Source: Arthrobacter sp. NicSoilC5 (GTDB taxonomy: Bacteria; Actinomycetota; Actinomycetes; Actinomycetales; Micrococcaceae). Taken from it: a stretch of DNA of 64,000 nucleotides. The stretch covers positions 1,922,001 to 1,986,000 of the forward strand of contig NZ_AP024660.1 in the NCBI RefSeq assembly GCF_019977395.1, given 5' to 3'. Below are positions 53,240 to 61,523 of the stretch, one piece after another (the first letter of the stretch is position 1; each line of letters begins with the position of its first letter). Position numbers and translations under genes: made by a program. The notes beneath the pieces are model-generated. The model did not search any database, had not been told where the DNA came from, and worked only from the letters and a program-made list of their open reading frames with translations.

Positions 53240-53695
53240 TTGAAGCACCTTCGCAACAGCCGGCTGTGGCAGCCGATCCTCTTGGCCATGGTGGTACCGC
53301 TGGCCCTGGTCGCGTTCTGGCCGTCACCCGTAGACAAACCCGTCTCAGGACAACTCGCCGCCACACTGGGATTCCTCCACCACTACGGCGTTCCCCGCTG
53401 GGTCAACTACAACTTCGTAGAGGCCTCAGCAAATATCGCCCTATTCATCCCCCTCGGATTTGTAGCCGCGCTGGCATTTCCTTCCAAAAGATGGTGGCAA
53501 ATCGGCGCGCTAGGCATGCTGATGTCCGGCTGCATCGAACTGGGACAGTTACTGTTTCTTCATGACCGCTTTGCAAGCCCGTCAGACGTCACGACAAATA
53601 CGTCAGGGGCTGTCATTGGAGCCCTAATAGCTGCTCTGGCGATGCAAAAAGGGAGGCCCGCCGCCTTCCGGCAACGGACCTCCCAAGAACAGTAA
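53240..53695 (+). CDS. VanZ-family membrane protein
   Basis: 151 residues, TTG start after CTGAGGCCTTC. Three or four helices with LVAFWPSPVDKP near the N-terminus, the family region NFVEASANIALFIPLGF, and SGCIELGQLLFL before an SPSDVTTNTSGAVIGALI end. VanZ proteins give low-level glycopeptide resistance in some hosts; most, like this one, have unknown roles. It converges with galU; its last codons overlap a hairpin that acts as galU terminator. Confidence 0.85.
   Translation: MKHLRNSRLWQPILLAMVVPLALVAFWPSPVDKPVSGQLAATLGFLHHYGVPRWVNYNFVEASANIALFIPLGFVAALAFPSKRWWQIGALGMLMSGCIELGQLLFLHDRFASPSDVTTNTSGAVIGALIAALAMQKGRPAAFRQRTSQEQ
53646..53684 (-). terminator. terminator of galU (minus strand)
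   Basis: On the minus strand, GGGAGGTCC (53684-53676) pairs with GGGCCTCCC (53659-53651), allowing one G-T pair, and is followed directly by TTTTT (53650-53646). It lies 21 bases past the galU stop and inside the end of the VanZ coding region. Confidence 0.65.
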
Positions 53696-53705
53696 AGCTT
53701 CGAAA

Positions 53706-54596
53706 TTACCCGATGAAGCCCTTCATCCAGGTTTTCAGGTCCTCACCGAATTCCACGCGCTCGGACGCGAGGGTGATGACGGCTTTGAGGTAGCTCAGCT
53801 TGTCACCCGTGTCGTAGCGACGGCCTTTGAAGACCACGCCGTACACGCCGGAGCCTTCGCCCTCGCCCGCTGCGAGGGTCTGCAACGCGTCGGTCAGCTG
53901 GATCTCGTTGCCGCGGCCCGGCTCGGTGGTCTCCAGGACGCTGAACACGTTGTGGTGCAGCACGTAGCGGCCGATGACGGCCAGGTTGGAAGGTGCTTCG
54001 GCAACGGCTGGCTTCTCCACCAAACTGTTGACGCGGACGTAGTCCTCGCCGTCCACCGGAGAGATGTCTGCACAGCCGTAAGCGCTGATCTGTGTGGGAT
54101 CAACCTCGATCAGGGCGATCACCGACCCCCCGGTCTTCTGTTGCACCTCCATCATGGTGCTCAGCAGGTCCTCTGCCTCGTCGATGAGGTCGTCACCCAG
54201 GAGCACGGCGAAGGGCTCGTCACCCACGTGCTGCTGGGCGCAGAGCACAGCGTGGCCCAGGCCTTTGGCCTCACCCTGGCGGACGTAGTGGATGGGGCCC
54301 AGATTGGAGGCGTACTCCACCAAGCCCAGCTTGTCCTTGTCGCCCTTGGCCTCCAGGGCTGCCTCCAGCCCCGGTTCGCGGTCGAAGTGATCCTCCAACG
54401 CGCGTTTGTTACGGCCAGTGATCATCAGCAGATCTGAGAGGCCAGCATTAATTGCTTCCTCCACCACATACTGAATGGCCGGGCGGTCAACCACCGGCAA
54501 CATTTCCTTCGGCATTGCCTTGGTGGCGGGCAGGAAGCGCGTTCCCAATCCGGCAGCAGGAATGACGGCTTTGGTTATAGCTTTCCCCGTAGTCAT
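53706..54596 (-). CDS. galU: UTP-glucose-1-phosphate uridylyltransferase
   Basis: 296 residues. It makes UDP-glucose from UTP and Glc-1-P in the cytoplasm, the precursor for Ugd and GalE. The nucleotide-binding AAGLGTRFLPATKAMPKEML and VDRPAIQYVVEEAINAG are unmistakable, and LLGDDLIDEAEDLLSTMMEV and NSLVEKPAVAEAPSNLAVIG follow in order. The length is standard. It is last in the minus-strand group and ends in a T-run terminator; 59 bases separate it from the nucleotidyltransferase. Confidence 0.96.
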   Translation of the reverse strand: MTTGKAITKAVIPAAGLGTRFLPATKAMPKEMLPVVDRPAIQYVVEEAINAGLSDLLMITGRNKRALEDHFDREPGLEAALEAKGDKDKLGLVEYASNLGPIHYVRQGEAKGLGHAVLCAQQHVGDEPFAVLLGDDLIDEAEDLLSTMMEVQQKTGGSVIALIEVDPTQISAYGCADISPVDGEDYVRVNSLVEKPAVAEAPSNLAVIGRYVLHHNVFSVLETTEPGRGNEIQLTDALQTLAAGEGEGSGVYGVVFKGRRYDTGDKLSYLKAVITLASERVEFGEDLKTWMKGFIG

Positions 54597-54655
54597 AGGT
54601 GAACCTTAACAAATTTGTTGGGCGAAACGGCAATTGAATGCTGATCTCGTCAGGC

Positions 54656-55570
54656 TCAATCACCGTTAGATCGGAGTTTCCTGAGGTCCCCAGTGAGGCG
54701 GGGCAGGGCGACTAGAAAGCGTACCCACCTGGCGCCATGTTGTCGGAAACGTCCCGGAAGGGACATATCCGCGTAAATGTTCGCGCCCAGGAGTACTTCT
54801 CTGCCGGGACGCACGGCGCGCCACAGTATGTTTGGTTTTTCCCCCCACGGTGCCTGGACGATGGCTATGATCCGAGCGCTCCCAGGCGCCTGCGCGGCAA
54901 CGCGGTTGCGCCACTCTCGGGAAGGCTCCGGCCATGCCGGGGCAATGGGTTCGGGCAGAAGACCCTCAAGGAAGGGCCTCACGGCCGCCAAGGCGCCGGT
55001 GGCTGAAGCGAGCTCCAGGAGCGCCTCTGCCTGGGAATCCCGTCGAGTCAGAACGGCCAAGTACTCAAGCTCCTGTCGGCATGCCGGCAGCTCATGCGAC
55101 CGCAGGGCGTGCAACGCCAGAAACAGGATGCCGAGAGCCTTCGTAGGGACCCTAAGCCGTTGCCCTGCGAGCTGCATGTGGACAGTGTTTGCCCACAGCG
55201 CCTCAAAACAGTCATAAGCGGTCCTTTCCATTCCGGGGAAGCGAAAGTGCACGTCGATACAGCAAGGCCACGCTGCGTGGTGGACAGTGACCGAGTGCTT
55301 CGGGAACGTCCTATCATCCGGGTCCGCCGGGCGTTGCCGCCATCCGCGTTCATGGAGCCCCTGCAGCAACTCCTCTACTTTGGAGGGGTCCACGAAAACG
55401 TCCACATCCGCAGAGATTTTGGCTTCTCGCAGCCCCTGGGTGACGCTTGCTGGCCCCTTGATGAAGAAGACCCGGATGCCCAGGCTGCCCGCCAGCCGCG
55501 CCACGAGGGCGTGGCCGAGGAGCACGCCCTCCGGAATCATGAGCTGGTTTTCGTGGCGGGCAGAAGTCAT
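54656..55570 (-). CDS. NTP_transf_5-type nucleotidyltransferase
   Basis: 304 residues from ATG 55570. The fold begins with FFIKGPASVTQGLREAKISA and the metal-binding acidic pair ADVDVFVD, then a separate Asp strand VHHAAWPCCIDVHFRFPG. The family (uncharacterised nucleotidyltransferase) is found in polysaccharide loci and in lasso-peptide and HprK/PqqD systems, and its substrate is unknown. Start lies seven bases after the Wzz/BY-kinase stop. The C-terminal 130 residues are helical with basic residues at the end. Confidence 0.75.
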   Translation of the reverse strand: MTSARHENQLMIPEGVLLGHALVARLAGSLGIRVFFIKGPASVTQGLREAKISADVDVFVDPSKVEELLQGLHERGWRQRPADPDDRTFPKHSVTVHHAAWPCCIDVHFRFPGMERTAYDCFEALWANTVHMQLAGQRLRVPTKALGILFLALHALRSHELPACRQELEYLAVLTRRDSQAEALLELASATGALAAVRPFLEGLLPEPIAPAWPEPSREWRNRVAAQAPGSARIIAIVQAPWGEKPNILWRAVRPGREVLLGANIYADMSLPGRFRQHGARWVRFLVALPRLTGDLRKLRSNGD

Positions 55571-55577
55571 GGCACGC

Positions 55578-57143
55578 CTAGATCCTGGCCCTGCGCCCGA
55601 CGAGGTCGGTTTCCACTGCGGCGCGACTGTCCGTTTCGGAAAAATTGTCAACCGCTTCCGGTTCCGCAGGCAACGGTGTGGGCCTCGAGGTATAAGTCCC
55701 GTAGTAAGAGTAGGCATCCGTGCCCTTGGTGGGAACGTAGTTGAGGACGGCTCCCAGGACGCGTCCCTTCACCTTTTCAAGGTTCCCCAAGGACTGGTCC
55801 AGCTGTTCTTGGGTGGTCCTGCCGGTGCGAATCACGAGGATGGCACCGTCGGCTGCCCGGGACAGGACGGCAGCATCGGTCACCGGAAGAAGCGGCGGTG
55901 CGTCGATGAGAACCACGGCATCTTTCGCCAAGGTGGCCAGCAAGTTCTTCATCGCCCGGGACCCAAGCAGTTCGCTGGGGTTGGGAGGGATCCGCCCCGA
56001 TCCCAACACCGAGAGGTTCGGCAGGGCTCCCCACGGCTGCAGGACGTCGGCCAGATTGGCCGTGCCCGTGAGCACATCGGTGACCCCAACACCGGGAACA
56101 AGGTTGAAAACGTCCACCAGCGTTGGCCGGCGGAGGTCGCCGTCGACCACCACGACGTTTTCACCCGCTGCTGCCATAGTTACTGCAAGATTGGCTGTCA
56201 CAGTCGATTTGCCCTCGGTCTGGAGCGAACTGGTGACCACGATAACCCGGGGTGGTTGGTCCACGTCCAGAAAGCTGAGGTTCGTACGCAGTTCGCGTAG
56301 AGCCTCAGCCATGGCGCCCCCGGCGTCATGCATCTGCGCCGCGGAGCCGGCGTCCACGATGGTGCTGTTGCCGTCCAGCCGGTGGTCCACCGGGAGGGTG
56401 CCGATGACGGGGACGCCGAACAGCCGTTCAATATCCCCAGCCCTGCGGATCCGGCGGTCCAGGTGGCGGCGGATCAGGGCATAGGCCACGCCATGGGCCA
56501 ACCCGGCGAGGGCGCCAAGGGCCAGATTGAGCTTAGTGTTAGGCGACGTGGGGCTGGCGGGCAGGACGGCTTTACCCAGTGGGAGGACACGGACAGCCGT
56601 GGCTGCACCGGCTTGTGTTCCGGCGTCGGGCGTTGTTGCGGCGCCGGAAACCGCCTCGGCGGAGGGCGCTGTCTCGATGGCCTCTACCTGCGCTGCAAGG
56701 CCATTCACCCAGGCGTCCGCTACCCGCTGGGCGGTTGCGGGATCAGTCGACTGTGCGGTGACCCTGATCTCTGCCGTGTCCAGCGGAACTTTGACGCTGA
56801 TGCTGCCGAGCAGGGCATCAGCAGTGGTCTTGAGGTCAAGCGCATGGATGACACGGTCAGCGACGAGCCGTGACTTTGCCACCGACTCGTAGTTCTTGAC
56901 CTTGGCCTTGGCCAGGCTGTCGCCGGCCAGCGCGAGGCTGACGTTGTCCGAGCCCGGCGTGACCACGATGCCGCTGGAATCGGAGGAGTAGACCTTTGGC
57001 TGGAGAGCAGTCCATCCCGCGGCTGCCAGGGTGGCCAGCAGGGTGAAGGCCACAATGGCCTTCCAGTACGTCCGGAGGACATTCAAATAGTCTGCCAGGT
57101 CCAGCCCTACGGATACCTCGGCCGGGGCTGCTGTTGTGCTCAT
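55578..57143 (-). CDS. Wzz-domain tyrosine autokinase (BY-kinase), copy 2
   Basis: 521 residues, starting after AGGAAACCACC. The Wzz half has two helices at about residues 30-50 and 205-225; the kinase half has SSLQTEGKSTVTANLAVTMA (Walker A), VVVVDGDLRRPTLVDVF (A') and VLIDAPPLLPVTDAAVL. The C-terminal Tyr cluster is SYYGTYTSRP near residue 480. Its linker between domains includes a segment with a Pro/Ala-rich insert (AVSGAATTPDAGTQ). It is distinct from the copy at 35.6 kb; codon use here is chromosome-like. Two kinases may serve different polymers. Confidence 0.92.
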   Translation of the reverse strand: MSTTAAPAEVSVGLDLADYLNVLRTYWKAIVAFTLLATLAAAGWTALQPKVYSSDSSGIVVTPGSDNVSLALAGDSLAKAKVKNYESVAKSRLVADRVIHALDLKTTADALLGSISVKVPLDTAEIRVTAQSTDPATAQRVADAWVNGLAAQVEAIETAPSAEAVSGAATTPDAGTQAGAATAVRVLPLGKAVLPASPTSPNTKLNLALGALAGLAHGVAYALIRRHLDRRIRRAGDIERLFGVPVIGTLPVDHRLDGNSTIVDAGSAAQMHDAGGAMAEALRELRTNLSFLDVDQPPRVIVVTSSLQTEGKSTVTANLAVTMAAAGENVVVVDGDLRRPTLVDVFNLVPGVGVTDVLTGTANLADVLQPWGALPNLSVLGSGRIPPNPSELLGSRAMKNLLATLAKDAVVLIDAPPLLPVTDAAVLSRAADGAILVIRTGRTTQEQLDQSLGNLEKVKGRVLGAVLNYVPTKGTDAYSYYGTYTSRPTPLPAEPEAVDNFSETDSRAAVETDLVGRRARI

Positions 57144-57188
57144 GGTGGTTTCCTAAACTCAAGTAATTGTGCTCGGCGTGCTGGAGAT

Positions 57189-58406
57189 TCAGCTGCCGGC
57201 CCGATCGAGAATGGACATAGCGACGAGTTGCTCTACCGCTCCCGCGATGGCGGCCCGGTAGCCTTCCGGTTTGCCGTGCACCCGTGCCACGTAATCAGTC
57301 AGCTGGCCCAGGCTGACAGGGCCCGCGCAGGCTTCCCAGACCGCCGGACCGATGCCGGACAGGCGCACGATCTGGTTGTCCAGCATGACGAGCAGGTCCC
57401 CGCCTATGGACACGGCATCCTGCGGAGCGGTGCGGTGAATGCTGCCAGCCGGCGTGCGCGGTTCCTCGGCACCCGGAACTACTACCGGTTCCCACTCCGC
57501 GTACGCCGCCGCTTGTGGGCTGAACAGGGGCTCCAGGGCAGCCGGGAGGTCTGCAGCCTCGCTGTAGGTCACCTGCCACACTCCCCCAACGCTTTGGATG
57601 AGGCGGCACAGCGACTGCAGGGGATCCACGACTTCTTTCTGCGAGGAGGAGTCCGGGATCAGGGCCAGCACCGCATCTGCCAATGGGACCCGCTCGAGCA
57701 CCGGGGTTACCGGACGGTCCCCACGGACCCGGTTCAGCAGCACGATCGACTGGATGTAGGGCGACGCCGGCGCCAACTGCAGCCCAAACTCGTCCGGAGA
57801 TGCCTGCCGTTTTGGAGAGCCTGCCTCCTGCTTCACGGACAGCGGTTTGGGATACGGAACCACGGAACCGTCCCAGGCAATGGCAACCGTCTCGTCCGAG
57901 ACGTAGCCATAGGTCCTGGCGAGTACAGAGGCCGCGGTGGTCTTCCCGGTTCCCGACCTGGCCACCAACGCCACCACTGCCCCGGTAGCTGGATGCGCGA
58001 CCCCGCAGGCGTGGAGCATGGTCAGCTCTCCGGCGTTAGCCATGATGGCGGCAACGGTAAGCCGGGACGTCAGGTTTTCTGCCAGCTCCTCGAAGGAGCC
58101 GGCTGCAAGTTGGAACGTTGCCGCAGGATGGTTGGCAGAGGTGCTGCAGACCGAGGCGGTGAAGCGGCTTCCCGTCGCGGGCTCCGGCGGCACTGGTGGC
58201 AGCTGAGGTTCCCCGGTACTGATGCACCGTGCCCATGCCGACCTCATACTGACGCGCTGCTGCCAGCTAACCCCGTGGCCCCAGCGGACCACGAACTGCT
58301 GCCCCAAAACATCCAAGGGCAGAAGATCACTGCCCTTTGCCAGTTCCTCGAGCAGGCGCTGCTCCCAGGCCAGCTCTACGCTTCCCGTGATTCCCGCTGC
58401 CATCAT
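57189..58406 (-). CDS. HprK-like P-loop kinase fused to a PqqD-like domain
   Basis: About 405 residues from ATG 58406 (58403 is equivalent), seven bases past the PqqD gene stop; the upstream frame extension overlaps that gene and is rejected. The Walker A is VARSGTGKTTAAS near residue 150, with YGYVSDETVAI as the acidic loop. These mark the HPr kinase/phosphorylase-related group (HprK-rel). The final 75 residues (LLVMLDNQIVRLSGIGPAVW, then LGQLTDYVARVHG) are a PqqD-like recognition domain fused on. A fusion of kinase and PqqD-like domains is notable. Its protein or sugar target is unknown. Confidence 0.75.
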   Translation of the reverse strand: MMAAGITGSVELAWEQRLLEELAKGSDLLPLDVLGQQFVVRWGHGVSWQQRVSMRSAWARCISTGEPQLPPVPPEPATGSRFTASVCSTSANHPAATFQLAAGSFEELAENLTSRLTVAAIMANAGELTMLHACGVAHPATGAVVALVARSGTGKTTAASVLARTYGYVSDETVAIAWDGSVVPYPKPLSVKQEAGSPKRQASPDEFGLQLAPASPYIQSIVLLNRVRGDRPVTPVLERVPLADAVLALIPDSSSQKEVVDPLQSLCRLIQSVGGVWQVTYSEAADLPAALEPLFSPQAAAYAEWEPVVVPGAEEPRTPAGSIHRTAPQDAVSIGGDLLVMLDNQIVRLSGIGPAVWEACAGPVSLGQLTDYVARVHGKPEGYRAAIAGAVEQLVAMSILDRAGS

Positions 58407-58410
58407 GCCG

Positions 58411-58704
58411 TTAGTGGGAAACGCCGCGGGCAGCCTCGATGAGACGCTGCTCTTCGAGGGTGGCAAGGAAGCTTTCCACCTGGGCCTGCATCTGCCCCGA
58501 TTGATCCTCGAAGGTTGCCTCAAGTTCGACGAGGATGTCCTTCTCACTGCGCTGTCCATCGATCAGGTCCCAGATCACAGCCGCAGTGCCCTCCAGGACC
58601 ACAGGCTGGGTTGCATCGAGGTGCAGCAGGGCAACACGGGACCGGGGCTTGGTGCAGACTTCTGCGACCAAGCCGCCACGTTTCCAGACCATGCTTGTGG
58701 TCAC
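58411..58704 (-). CDS. PqqD-family (RiPP-recognition-like) protein
   Basis: 97 residues, GTG start overlapping the upstream stop by four bases. A beta-hairpin, VALLHLDATQPVVLEGTAAV, leads to the hallmark helix IWDLIDGQRSEKDILVELEA, followed by a long C-terminal helix FLATLEEQRLIEAA. PqqD proteins bind substrate peptides and bring them to enzymes; here the enzyme is probably the HprK-like kinase directly downstream, which carries its own PqqD-like domain. No PqqE or radical SAM enzyme is near. Confidence 0.8.
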   Translation of the reverse strand: MTTSMVWKRGGLVAEVCTKPRSRVALLHLDATQPVVLEGTAAVIWDLIDGQRSEKDILVELEATFEDQSGQMQAQVESFLATLEEQRLIEAARGVSH

Positions 58705-59300
58705 CCAGCCTTCGGCAGAACGATCGTAGTGCTCGGGGCCGATGGCATTTGGGTGGAAATTCCGTTTTGGACGTAGGTAATCACGGTGGTGACCGTGTAA
58801 GTGCCTGAATCTTGTTTCTTGCCCGTGTAGCTGTAACCGCTGAAAGCAAAATCGAGAGTGGTGGCACCCGCGGGCAGCGTAGCGCTGAACTCGGCTGCGT
58901 TGCTCTGCGGCCGCGTGATGGCCAGAGTCGAAGCCCCTATGCTGACAGTCGAGAAGGAAATTGCAGGTGCAGCTGACGATGGCGGTGTGATCGTAAGTAC
59001 GACCCTGACCTGGCCGGTGACGCCGCTGAGGTTCTTGAGGCTCAGAAGAGCCGGTAATACCATTCCTGTCCGGTCATGGGCAGTACTTACCGTCGACGTC
59101 ATGTTCTGGGTACCGGAAGTAAACGAGCCAGTTGCCGGAGTTGCGGTAGGCGTGGGCGTTGGCCCGGATGCCGCAGCAGCAGGAGCAGCGATGGCGGTGG
59201 CAATGACCGGGAGCGACCAGGCGACCCCGGCGGCGACCCGGCGCCGACTTATGCCGCCGTTTTCTTCCTGACCGATTTCCTCGTTCAAAACCTCAGACAA
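58701..59300 (-). CDS. exported protein with twin-Arg signal, first gene of PqqD-HprK group
   Basis: 199 residues, TTG start preceded by TCTGGGGGCACAA. An acidic lead of 16 residues (MSEVLNEEIGQEENGG) precedes ISRRRVAAGVAWSLPVIATA, a twin-arginine-like signal ending near AAPAAAASG. The mature part is Thr/Ser-rich, then a beta domain with VRVVLTITPPS, STVSIGASTLAITRP and TTLDFAFSGYSYTGKKQD. It shares a four-base overlap with the PqqD gene. It might be a surface component or the substrate recognised by PqqD; both are inference. Confidence 0.65.
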   Translation of the reverse strand: MSEVLNEEIGQEENGGISRRRVAAGVAWSLPVIATAIAAPAAAASGPTPTPTATPATGSFTSGTQNMTSTVSTAHDRTGMVLPALLSLKNLSGVTGQVRVVLTITPPSSAAPAISFSTVSIGASTLAITRPQSNAAEFSATLPAGATTLDFAFSGYSYTGKKQDSGTYTVTTVITYVQNGISTQMPSAPSTTIVLPKAG

Positions 59301-59465
59301 TTGTGCCCCCAGAGTAGGTTTCCGGATGCGTCTGCCCAGGTGAGACCGGCAGGGCGCATCGACCGGTTTGCCCGGCTTCGCCTACTCTTGCGAACGCAAA
59401 TAAAGATTTCTGAAACGGCCTTGCAAGGTTTACTCAAGAATTCGGCAAGGCTTCATAAAGGAGAA

Positions 59466-60257
59466 TTACACCAGCGGAATTCCCGTGAACTTCGGCTCCC
59501 GCTTCTCCTGGAACGCCCGGAATCCCTCTGCGTAGTCCTCGGTCTTGCAGAGGCGCGCCTGCTCCTCGTTTTCCTCCTGCATGGCCTGCCACAGGCCCAG
59601 CCGCTGGTCGCGGATGTGCGCCACCAGCTCCTTGGAGGCAACAAAGGCGCCCGTGGCGCCGACAGCAACCCGCGAGACGATCTCCCGCGTGGACGCCAGC
59701 AAGGAGTCAGCAGGCATGGCACGGCTGAACATCCCCTGCGCCACCGCCTCCGCACCGGAGATCAGGTCCGCCGTGTAGATCAGGTCCAGCGTCCGGTGCA
59801 TGCCCAGCCGCTCCGTGAAGTACCAGTGCCCGCCCGAATCCAGCGTGGCCCCCAGCTTGGCGAACGGCGAGCCGAACTTCGCGTTCTCCGCCACGTACAC
59901 CACGTCGGTGGCCAGCAGGAGCCCCAGCCCCACTCCCAGGCACGCGCCCTGTGCCGCAGCAAACGTCGGCGCAGGGAAGGAAGCCATCCTCTGCAGCAAA
60001 GGCTCCACCAGCCCGCCCAGGTACGCGGCGGCGTCATCGCTCTCCGGGGTGACCCCCGCGATGTCCCGGCCCGCGCAGAAGGCGCGTCCCTCTCCCCTGA
60101 GCAGCAGCGCCCGCACCTCACCGCGTGAGGCGGCGGCAGCAGCGTCGTCGTACGCCTGTGCTAAATCCCGCAGCGCCTGCTCATCGAGCGAGTTCAGCTT
60201 GTGCGGTGCGTCCAGCACTACCTCGGCGATGCCGTTGCTGATGGAAAGGGAAATCAT
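59466..60257 (-). CDS. paaG: enoyl-CoA hydratase/isomerase, PaaG-like
   Basis: 263 residues, crotonase fold. The oxyanion-hole segments are LLLRGEGRAFCAGRDI and APTFAAAQGACLGVGLGLLL. The catalytic region GATLDSGGHWYFTERLG keeps Asp where PaaG isomerases have Asp and lacks the second Glu typical of hydratases, so isomerisation of ring-epoxyphenylacetyl-CoA is the likely reaction. It lies 29 bases downstream of paaE on the same strand. A general enoyl-CoA hydratase (PaaF-like) is the alternative. Confidence 0.8.
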   Translation of the reverse strand: MISLSISNGIAEVVLDAPHKLNSLDEQALRDLAQAYDDAAAAASRGEVRALLLRGEGRAFCAGRDIAGVTPESDDAAAYLGGLVEPLLQRMASFPAPTFAAAQGACLGVGLGLLLATDVVYVAENAKFGSPFAKLGATLDSGGHWYFTERLGMHRTLDLIYTADLISGAEAVAQGMFSRAMPADSLLASTREIVSRVAVGATGAFVASKELVAHIRDQRLGLWQAMQEENEEQARLCKTEDYAEGFRAFQEKREPKFTGIPLV

Positions 60258-60286
60258 GGGGCTCCTTGGTTGGGGCGGAAAACGGA

Positions 60287-61513
60287 TTAGACGTCGAAGT
60301 CGACCGTGACTTCCTTGCTGGTGGGGTGGCTCTGGCAGGTCAGGACGTAGCCCTTGTCCAGCTCATCCTGCTCCAGCGCGTAGTTTTCGTCCATGGTCAC
60401 GCTGCCGGTGACCACCTTGGCCCGGCAGGTGCCGCACACTCCCCCGGCGCACGCGAACGGCACATCCGGGCGCACCCGCAGCGCCGCGTTCAGGATCGAC
60501 TCGCGGGCGTGCGTGGGGCTGGCCACCTCGCCCTGCAAACCGTCCAGCTTGAACGTGATCTTGTACGCCTCCTTGGACTCGTCCACCACCACGGGACGGC
60601 CGGCGTGGCCCTCCGGGCGGTCCGGCTTTCCGGAGGTGAACAGCTCGAACCGGACGTTCTCCGGCTTCACCCCGCGCTCGGCCAGGGTGTCCCGGCACAG
60701 CTGGACCAGTTCGAACGGCCCGCACAGGAACCACTCGTCCACATCGTCCGCGTGCAGGGCGGTGCCCAGCAGCTGCTGCAGCTTCTCCGAATCGATCCGG
60801 CCGGACAAGAGCGGCGCGATCCGCTGCTCGCGGCTCAGCACGTGGTGGATGGCCAGCCGCTGCGGGTACTTGTCCTTCAGGTCCGCCAGCTCCTCCAGGA
60901 ACATCACGTCCATGGCGGCCTTGTTGGCGTAGATCAGGTCGAACCGGGTCTCCGGGTTGGCCGCCAGCAGCGTCCGGGCGATGGCGATCACCGGGGTGAT
61001 GCCGGACCCGGCCGCGATGGCCACGAAGTTCCCCGACTCCCCCGCGAGGTCCTCCGGGTGGTTCATGGAGTTCATAACGTTCTGCTCCACGGCCTGCCCG
61101 TCCCGGCCGTGCTTGGACACGAACGCGCCCATGGGGCTCATCACGTCCAGGGTGTCCCCCGCCTTCAGTTCGGCGTTGGCCCACGTGGAGAACAACCCGC
61201 CCAGGTCCTTCTTGATGGCCACGCGGATCTCGCTGGTGCCGTCCGCGAAGCTGCGCGGCTCGGCGCAGATGGAGTAGCTGCGGCGGATTTCCTTCGGCTC
61301 GCCGGTTTCGTCCGGCAGCGAGGTGCGCAGGGCCACGTACTGGCCGGGCAGGTAGTCGAACTTGCCGGCGAGCTCGGCCGGCACATGGAAGCTGACCTCA
61401 ATGGCATCGTCGGTGAGCCGGCGCACCTCCTTCACCGCAAGGGTGTGGAAGGACGGACGACGGCGGCCGGTCACCTCAGCCTCTTCGGCGGCGGTCTGGC
61501 GGACAACAGGCAT
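60287..61513 (-). CDS. paaE: phenylacetyl-CoA 1,2-epoxidase reductase subunit
   Basis: 408 residues from ATG 61513. A ferredoxin reductase: FAD domain with GQYVALRTSLPD and RSYSICAEPRS, NAD domain with AAGSGITPVIAIARTLLA and FLCGPFELV, and a C-terminal plant-type [2Fe-2S] domain with Cys in CAGGVCGTCRAKVV and a last Cys in YVLTCQSHP. It passes electrons from NADPH to the PaaA di-iron centre. It starts 10 bases after paaD. The order on the strand is paaA-B-C-D-E, as in other actinobacteria. Confidence 0.95.
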   Translation of the reverse strand: MPVVRQTAAEEAEVTGRRRPSFHTLAVKEVRRLTDDAIEVSFHVPAELAGKFDYLPGQYVALRTSLPDETGEPKEIRRSYSICAEPRSFADGTSEIRVAIKKDLGGLFSTWANAELKAGDTLDVMSPMGAFVSKHGRDGQAVEQNVMNSMNHPEDLAGESGNFVAIAAGSGITPVIAIARTLLAANPETRFDLIYANKAAMDVMFLEELADLKDKYPQRLAIHHVLSREQRIAPLLSGRIDSEKLQQLLGTALHADDVDEWFLCGPFELVQLCRDTLAERGVKPENVRFELFTSGKPDRPEGHAGRPVVVDESKEAYKITFKLDGLQGEVASPTHARESILNAALRVRPDVPFACAGGVCGTCRAKVVTGSVTMDENYALEQDELDKGYVLTCQSHPTSKEVTVDFDV

Positions 61514-61523
61514 GGGGGCTTCC

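Noticed and set aside
54656..59300. Lasso-peptide biosynthesis cluster
   Set aside because: PqqD, HprK-like and nucleotidyltransferase genes recall lasso clusters, but no transglutaminase-like B2 protease, asparagine-synthetase-like cyclase or short precursor was found.
59076..60128. 350-codon plus-strand frame over the exported protein gene and paaG
   Set aside because: It runs antisense through two genes and an intergenic region, with an Arg/Gln-rich composition and no domain.
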